A stretch of DNA of 9,355 bases from an uncultured Bacteroidales bacterium (GTDB lineage: Bacteria > Bacteroidota > Bacteroidia > Bacteroidales > P3), in assembly GCA_947179195.1 (NCBI GenBank), contig CAMXAS010000038.1, forward strand, positions 1-9,355. Direction: 5' to 3'. The translations under genes and the position numbers were made by a program. Under the pieces are notes generated by a model. That model was not told where the DNA came from. It made no database searches and saw nothing but the letters and a program-made list of their open reading frames with translations. Shown piece after piece: positions 6,440-9,355 of this stretch (position 1 is its first letter; the number at the start of each line of letters is the position of its first letter).

Positions 6440-7495
6440 ATGAAACTTTCGCAGTTCAACTATACGCTCCCCAAGGAACTGATTGCCGACAAGCCGTGCA
6501 CCGACCGCGACGAGTGCAAACTCATGGTCGTGGACCGCAAGAAGCAGAAAATTGAACACAAGACCTTCAAGGACATCCTCAAATATTTCAACGAAGGCGA
6601 CGTCTTCGTCATGAACAATACGCGCGTCTTCCCCGCCCGTCTCTGCGGCGAAAAGGAAAAGACCGGCGCGCAAATCACGGTATTCCTGTTGCACGAACTC
6701 AACCGCGAATCGCTGCTGTGGGACGTTTTCGTCGATCCCGCCCGCAAAATCCGCATCGGCAACAAGCTGTATTTCGGCGAGAACGACGAACTCGTGGCCG
6801 AAGTCATCGACAATACGACCTCGCGCGGCCGGACGCTGCGCTTTCTGTACGACGGTTCTTACGAGAACTTCAAAGCCTTAATTTACAAGCTCGGCGAAAC
6901 GCCGTTGCCCGAACACATCCTCAAAGTGCGCTCCATCGAACCCGAAGACGCGGAACGTTACCAAACGGTCTATGCCACGGAAGAGGGCGCGGTCATGGCG
7001 CCGACGGCCGGCTTGCACTTCAGCAAAAGCCTGATGAAACGCCTTGAAATCAAGGGCATCGAGACGGCTTTCATGACGTTGCACTGCAGCCTGGGCAACA
7101 CGCGCAACATCGACGTGGAAGACCTGAGCAAGCACAAGGTGGATTCCGAACGGCTGATTATCCCGGACAAGACGGTGCAAATCGTCAACCAGGCCAAAGA
7201 GCAGAAGAAAAAGGTCGTGGCCGTGGGGACGACCGTCATGAAGGGCATGGAGACCTCGGTCAACATCGACGGCTTCCTCAAAGCCTACGACGGCTGGACC
7301 AACAAATTCATCTTCCCGCCTTACGATTTCCACGTGGCCAACGCCATGATCACGAACTTCCACCAGCCTTTCTCAGCCTTGATGATGATGGTCTGCGCCT
7401 TCGGCGGCTACGACCTGATTATGAAAGCCTATCAGGAAGCCGTGGAGAAGAAATACAAATTCCTGACGTTCGGCGACGCCATGTTGATTCTGTAG
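6440..7495 (+). CDS. queA: S-adenosylmethionine:tRNA ribosyltransferase-isomerase
   Basis: QueA transfers and rearranges the ribosyl part of SAM onto 7-aminomethyl-7-deazaguanine at the wobble position of GUN-anticodon tRNAs, giving epoxyqueuosine. The 351-residue length is typical. Family motifs: FNYTLPKELIA at the N-terminus (6-16), MNNTRVFPARL (58-68), PTAGLHF (188-194), LHCSLGN, VGTTVMKGMET (from 262) and the C-terminal ITNFHQPFSALMMMV region. The ATG at 6440 is chosen because MKLSQFNYTLP matches homologues. The in-frame ATG at 6365 would add 25 residues that overlap the truB stop and the promoter. The gene has its own likely promoter (6364-6395) and is followed after 19 nt by the ispD-ruvC fusion, so those two probably share a transcript. 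Confidence 0.96.
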   Translation: MKLSQFNYTLPKELIADKPCTDRDECKLMVVDRKKQKIEHKTFKDILKYFNEGDVFVMNNTRVFPARLCGEKEKTGAQITVFLLHELNRESLLWDVFVDPARKIRIGNKLYFGENDELVAEVIDNTTSRGRTLRFLYDGSYENFKALIYKLGETPLPEHILKVRSIEPEDAERYQTVYATEEGAVMAPTAGLHFSKSLMKRLEIKGIETAFMTLHCSLGNTRNIDVEDLSKHKVDSERLIIPDKTVQIVNQAKEQKKKVVAVGTTVMKGMETSVNIDGFLKAYDGWTNKFIFPPYDFHVANAMITNFHQPFSALMMMVCAFGGYDLIMKAYQEAVEKKYKFLTFGDAMLIL

Positions 7496-7514
7496 CCGGC
7501 TCGCGCTTTTTGCC

Positions 7515-8927
7515 ATGAAAACACCGACGTGTTTGGCCGTCATCGTAGCCGGCGGCAAAGGCCTGCGGTTGGATCCGGAACATCCCAAGCAATACCTGCC
7601 GTTGGCCGGCAAGCCGGTTTTATTGCATACGCTCGAACGTTTTTACGACAGCCATCTGTTTGACCGCGCCGTGGTCGTCTTGCCCGCCGCCGATGTGGCC
7701 GCGTGGCCGGAACTCTGCACGCAATACGGGCTGGACGGCGGCTTTTTCGAAGCCGTGGCCGGCGGCGCGACGCGCTTCGACTCGGTGGGCGCAGGCCTGC
7801 AAGCGCTGATGCAACGCTATGGCGACGGCCACACCTGCGCCCCCGACCTTTGGGTGGCCGTGCACGACGGCGTGCGGCCGCTTGTGGATACGGAATTTCT
7901 GAAAAACTGCCTGGAGGCGGCCTTCCGCCACGGCAACGCCGTGCCGGCGCTACCGCCCGTGGAGAGTTTTAGATACGTCGAAGCCGAAACGGCGACCGAG
8001 GGCGCCAACCGCCCGATAGACCGTCTCTGCCTGCGCAGCTTGCAGACGCCGCAATGCGCCGGCCTGGCAAGGCTTAGCGCGGCCTGGCACCGCGCCGCCG
8101 CCCGACCGGAGGCCGAACGCAACCACCGCTTTACCGACGAAGCCACGGTGTTGGAATTTGCGGGCGACCGCATCCACCTTTGCGAAGGCTCGGCTTTCAA
8201 CCTCAAAATCACGCGGCCGGCCGACCTGCAATGGGCGGAGACGCTGTTGGCGGGCAACCCCGGCGACAAGACCGCCAAGGCCGCCCCTACAGCCAAAACC
8301 GCTTCCAAAACCATCCTCGGCATAGACCCCGGCACGATGCTGATGGGCTTCGGGCTCGTCGAAGCCTGCGATTCCCGCATCACCCATATCGACATGGGCG
8401 TGTTGGACCTGCGCCGCGAGGAAGACCCGCTCGTCAAACTCAACCGCATCCACGACGAAGTGAACCGCCTCATCGACCGCTACCACCCGGACGCCCTTTC
8501 CATCGAAGCCCCGTTTTACGGCAAGAACCCGCAGTCGCTCATCAAGCTCGGCCGCGCCCAAGGCGTAGCCATCGCCGCCGCCATGGCCCGCGGGCTTAAG
8601 GTGTTCGAATACGCCCCCTTGCGCATCAAACAGTCCATTACCGGCAACGGCAACGCCTCCAAGGAGCAGGTCTGCCAGATGCTGTTCCGGATTCTGAACC
8701 TGAGCGGCGACCGCCCCAAACACTTGGATGCCACCGACGCCTTGGGCGCGGCCGTATGCCACGCGCTTCAGAACCGCTTCCAAGACTTGGCGCCGGCCAC
8801 GTCCCTGCCCGCCGGCCTCAAGGCCTTGCGCGCCACCGGGGTCGGTCACAAAGCCGGCGCAGGGCATAAAAAAAAGCCCTCCTCGTGGGAGAGCTTTCTC
8901 AATCAACATCCCGACCGCATCAAATAG
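7515..8927 (+). CDS. ispD-ruvC: Fusion protein: IspD (2-C-methyl-D-erythritol 4-phosphate cytidylyltransferase) + RuvC (Holliday junction resolvase)
   Basis: One uninterrupted 470-codon frame holds two complete enzymes. Residues 1-~245 are IspD, which makes CDP-methylerythritol from MEP and CTP: the nucleotide-binding motif AGGKGLR (12-18) with PKQ (24-26), VHDGVRPLVD (116-125), LQTPQ, FTDEATVLE and FNLKITRPADLQWAETLL at the usual C-terminal end. Residues 246-266 are an Ala/Lys/Thr linker. Residues ~267-470 are RuvC, which resolves Holliday junctions with RuvAB: ILGIDPGT (Asp271), LSIEAPFYGKN (Glu331) and HLDATDALGAAVCHAL (Asp405, Asp408). These four acids and their spacing match E. coli Asp7, Glu66, Asp138 and Asp141. 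The C-terminal SWESFLNQHPDRIK resembles tails of other Bacteroidota RuvC proteins. No ATG or GTG precedes the RuvC active-site motif; only TTG at 8247 (residue 245) could restart translation. The gene follows queA by 19 nt. Both activities appear intact; whether the product stays joined is unknown. Confidence 0.92.
   Translation: MKTPTCLAVIVAGGKGLRLDPEHPKQYLPLAGKPVLLHTLERFYDSHLFDRAVVVLPAADVAAWPELCTQYGLDGGFFEAVAGGATRFDSVGAGLQALMQRYGDGHTCAPDLWVAVHDGVRPLVDTEFLKNCLEAAFRHGNAVPALPPVESFRYVEAETATEGANRPIDRLCLRSLQTPQCAGLARLSAAWHRAAARPEAERNHRFTDEATVLEFAGDRIHLCEGSAFNLKITRPADLQWAETLLAGNPGDKTAKAAPTAKTASKTILGIDPGTMLMGFGLVEACDSRITHIDMGVLDLRREEDPLVKLNRIHDEVNRLIDRYHPDALSIEAPFYGKNPQSLIKLGRAQGVAIAAAMARGLKVFEYAPLRIKQSITGNGNASKEQVCQMLFRILNLSGDRPKHLDATDALGAAVCHALQNRFQDLAPATSLPAGLKALRATGVGHKAGAGHKKKPSSWESFLNQHPDRIK
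8868..8897 (-). terminator. Intrinsic terminator of the HIT-family gene, lying antisense within the ruvC coding end
   Basis: On the minus strand, arms 8897-8888 and 8882-8873 pair over 10 positions around the loop CACGA, followed directly by a U-run (eight U at 8875-8868, three of them in the stem). The pair 8892/8878 is a G-U wobble in the minus-strand transcript but a C-A mismatch in the plus-strand one, and the plus strand has no T-run after the stem. The structure is therefore directional. It begins 51 nt after the HIT stop codon. Confidence 0.78.
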
Positions 8928-8948
8928 GCGGCGGGGCAAGCCATTGGC

Positions 8949-9341
8949 TTAGAGTTTCGCGGCGATTTCAGCCGCCAAGGCCTTGAATTCCGCTTCCGAC
9001 AGCTGCAGTTTTTCCTTGCGGAAATCGATGTCGTTCACACCGTGAATCGGCACCAAGTGGATATGCGCGTGCGGCACTTCCAGCCCGATGACGCTCATGC
9101 CGATTTTAGGCGCCGGACATACCTGGATCAAAGCCTTCGACACTTTCTTGGCGAAAGCCATCAGATGCCCCAGTTCCTCGTCGCTCAAATCGAAAATGTA
9201 ATCGACTTCCCGTTTGGGCACGACGAGCGTATGTCCCTTGGCAATCGGCGAAATATCCAAAAACGCGAACGCGTGTTCGTTTTCACCTATTTTATAGCAG
9301 GGAATCTCGCCCGCGATGATTTTAGAAAAGATGGTGGCCAT
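8949..9341 (-). CDS. HIT family (histidine triad) nucleotide-binding protein
   Basis: A 130-residue member of the Hint-like branch of the HIT superfamily, small cytoplasmic homodimers that hydrolyse nucleoside phosphoramidates or related nucleotides. The start is typical (ATIFSKIIAGEIPCYKI), LDISPIAKGHTLVVPKRE (28-45) follows, and the triad is complete at HAHIHLVP with His91, His93 and His95. The exact substrate cannot be told from sequence. The gene converges with the ispD-ruvC fusion, with 21 nt between stop codons, and its likely terminator lies inside that neighbour. The 14 nt upstream of the ATG begin with TAA on the coding strand, which could be the stop of a gene just outside the window; this is only a possibility. 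Confidence 0.94.
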   Translation of the reverse strand: MATIFSKIIAGEIPCYKIGENEHAFAFLDISPIAKGHTLVVPKREVDYIFDLSDEELGHLMAFAKKVSKALIQVCPAPKIGMSVIGLEVPHAHIHLVPIHGVNDIDFRKEKLQLSEAEFKALAAEIAAKL

Positions 9342-9355
9342 ATCCGTATGTTTTA

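Noticed and set aside
6365..6442. An N-terminal extension of queA resembling a lipoprotein signal peptide (hydrophobic stretch then QACSKS)
   Set aside because: QueA is a cytoplasmic enzyme whose family N-terminus begins at the ATG at 6440. The extension is the translation of a T-rich promoter region and overlaps the truB stop.
8873..8897. The stem-loop as a terminator for the ispD-ruvC transcript
   Set aside because: On the plus strand it lies before the stop codon, contains a C-A mismatch and lacks a following U-run; it fits only the minus-strand HIT transcript.
7950..8939. A 329-codon open frame on the minus strand opposite ispD-ruvC
   Set aside because: It mirrors the well-supported fusion gene, has Gly/Ala/Arg/Val-rich composition and no family resemblance.

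Overview
The window looks like chromosomal DNA of a GC-rich member of the Bacteroidales (Bacteroidota). Three things point there: a PorX-type response regulator with a PglZ-like domain, promoter elements of the Bacteroidota form TTTG-N19-21-TAnnTTTG in the short AT-rich gaps, and start sites without clear Shine-Dalgarno sequences. The family or genus cannot be fixed from this sequence. It is a dense housekeeping region: no tRNA, rRNA, insertion sequence, phage gene or CRISPR array was seen, and no gene-free stretch reaches 300 bases.

Left half, minus strand (about 4589 down to 1): a probable single transcription unit read right to left. It holds an HD-domain (SAMHD1-like) phosphohydrolase, porX, tsaE, aroB, and the N-terminal part of aroA at the window edge. 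The genes are tightly packed: gaps of 36 and 7 nt, then overlaps of 4 and 26 nt. The aroA frame loses family resemblance and meets a stop in a GC-rich inverted repeat with 7-base homopolymers, so the first ~100 bases are either a real disruption or an assembly/sequence problem.

Middle: an 86-bp AT-rich divergent promoter region (4590-4675) carries a perfect TATCTTTG element on each strand and drives the HD gene leftward and lpxD rightward.

Right half, plus strand (4676-8927): lpxD (lipid A), truB (tRNA pseudouridine 55, apparently with a TTG start inside the lpxD end), queA (queuosine, with its own promoter), and a 470-codon gene fusing a complete IspD (isoprenoid MEP pathway) to a complete RuvC (Holliday junction resolvase). 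A convergent HIT-family gene (8949-9341, minus) closes the window. Its likely intrinsic terminator lies antisense within the last codons of the ispD-ruvC fusion.

The genes serve core functions: aromatic biosynthesis, lipid A, isoprenoids, three tRNA modifications (t6A, pseudouridine 55, queuosine), recombination and type IX secretion/nucleotide signalling. The most unusual item is the IspD-RuvC fusion, with the metal-binding acids of RuvC and the CTP-binding motif of IspD all preserved.
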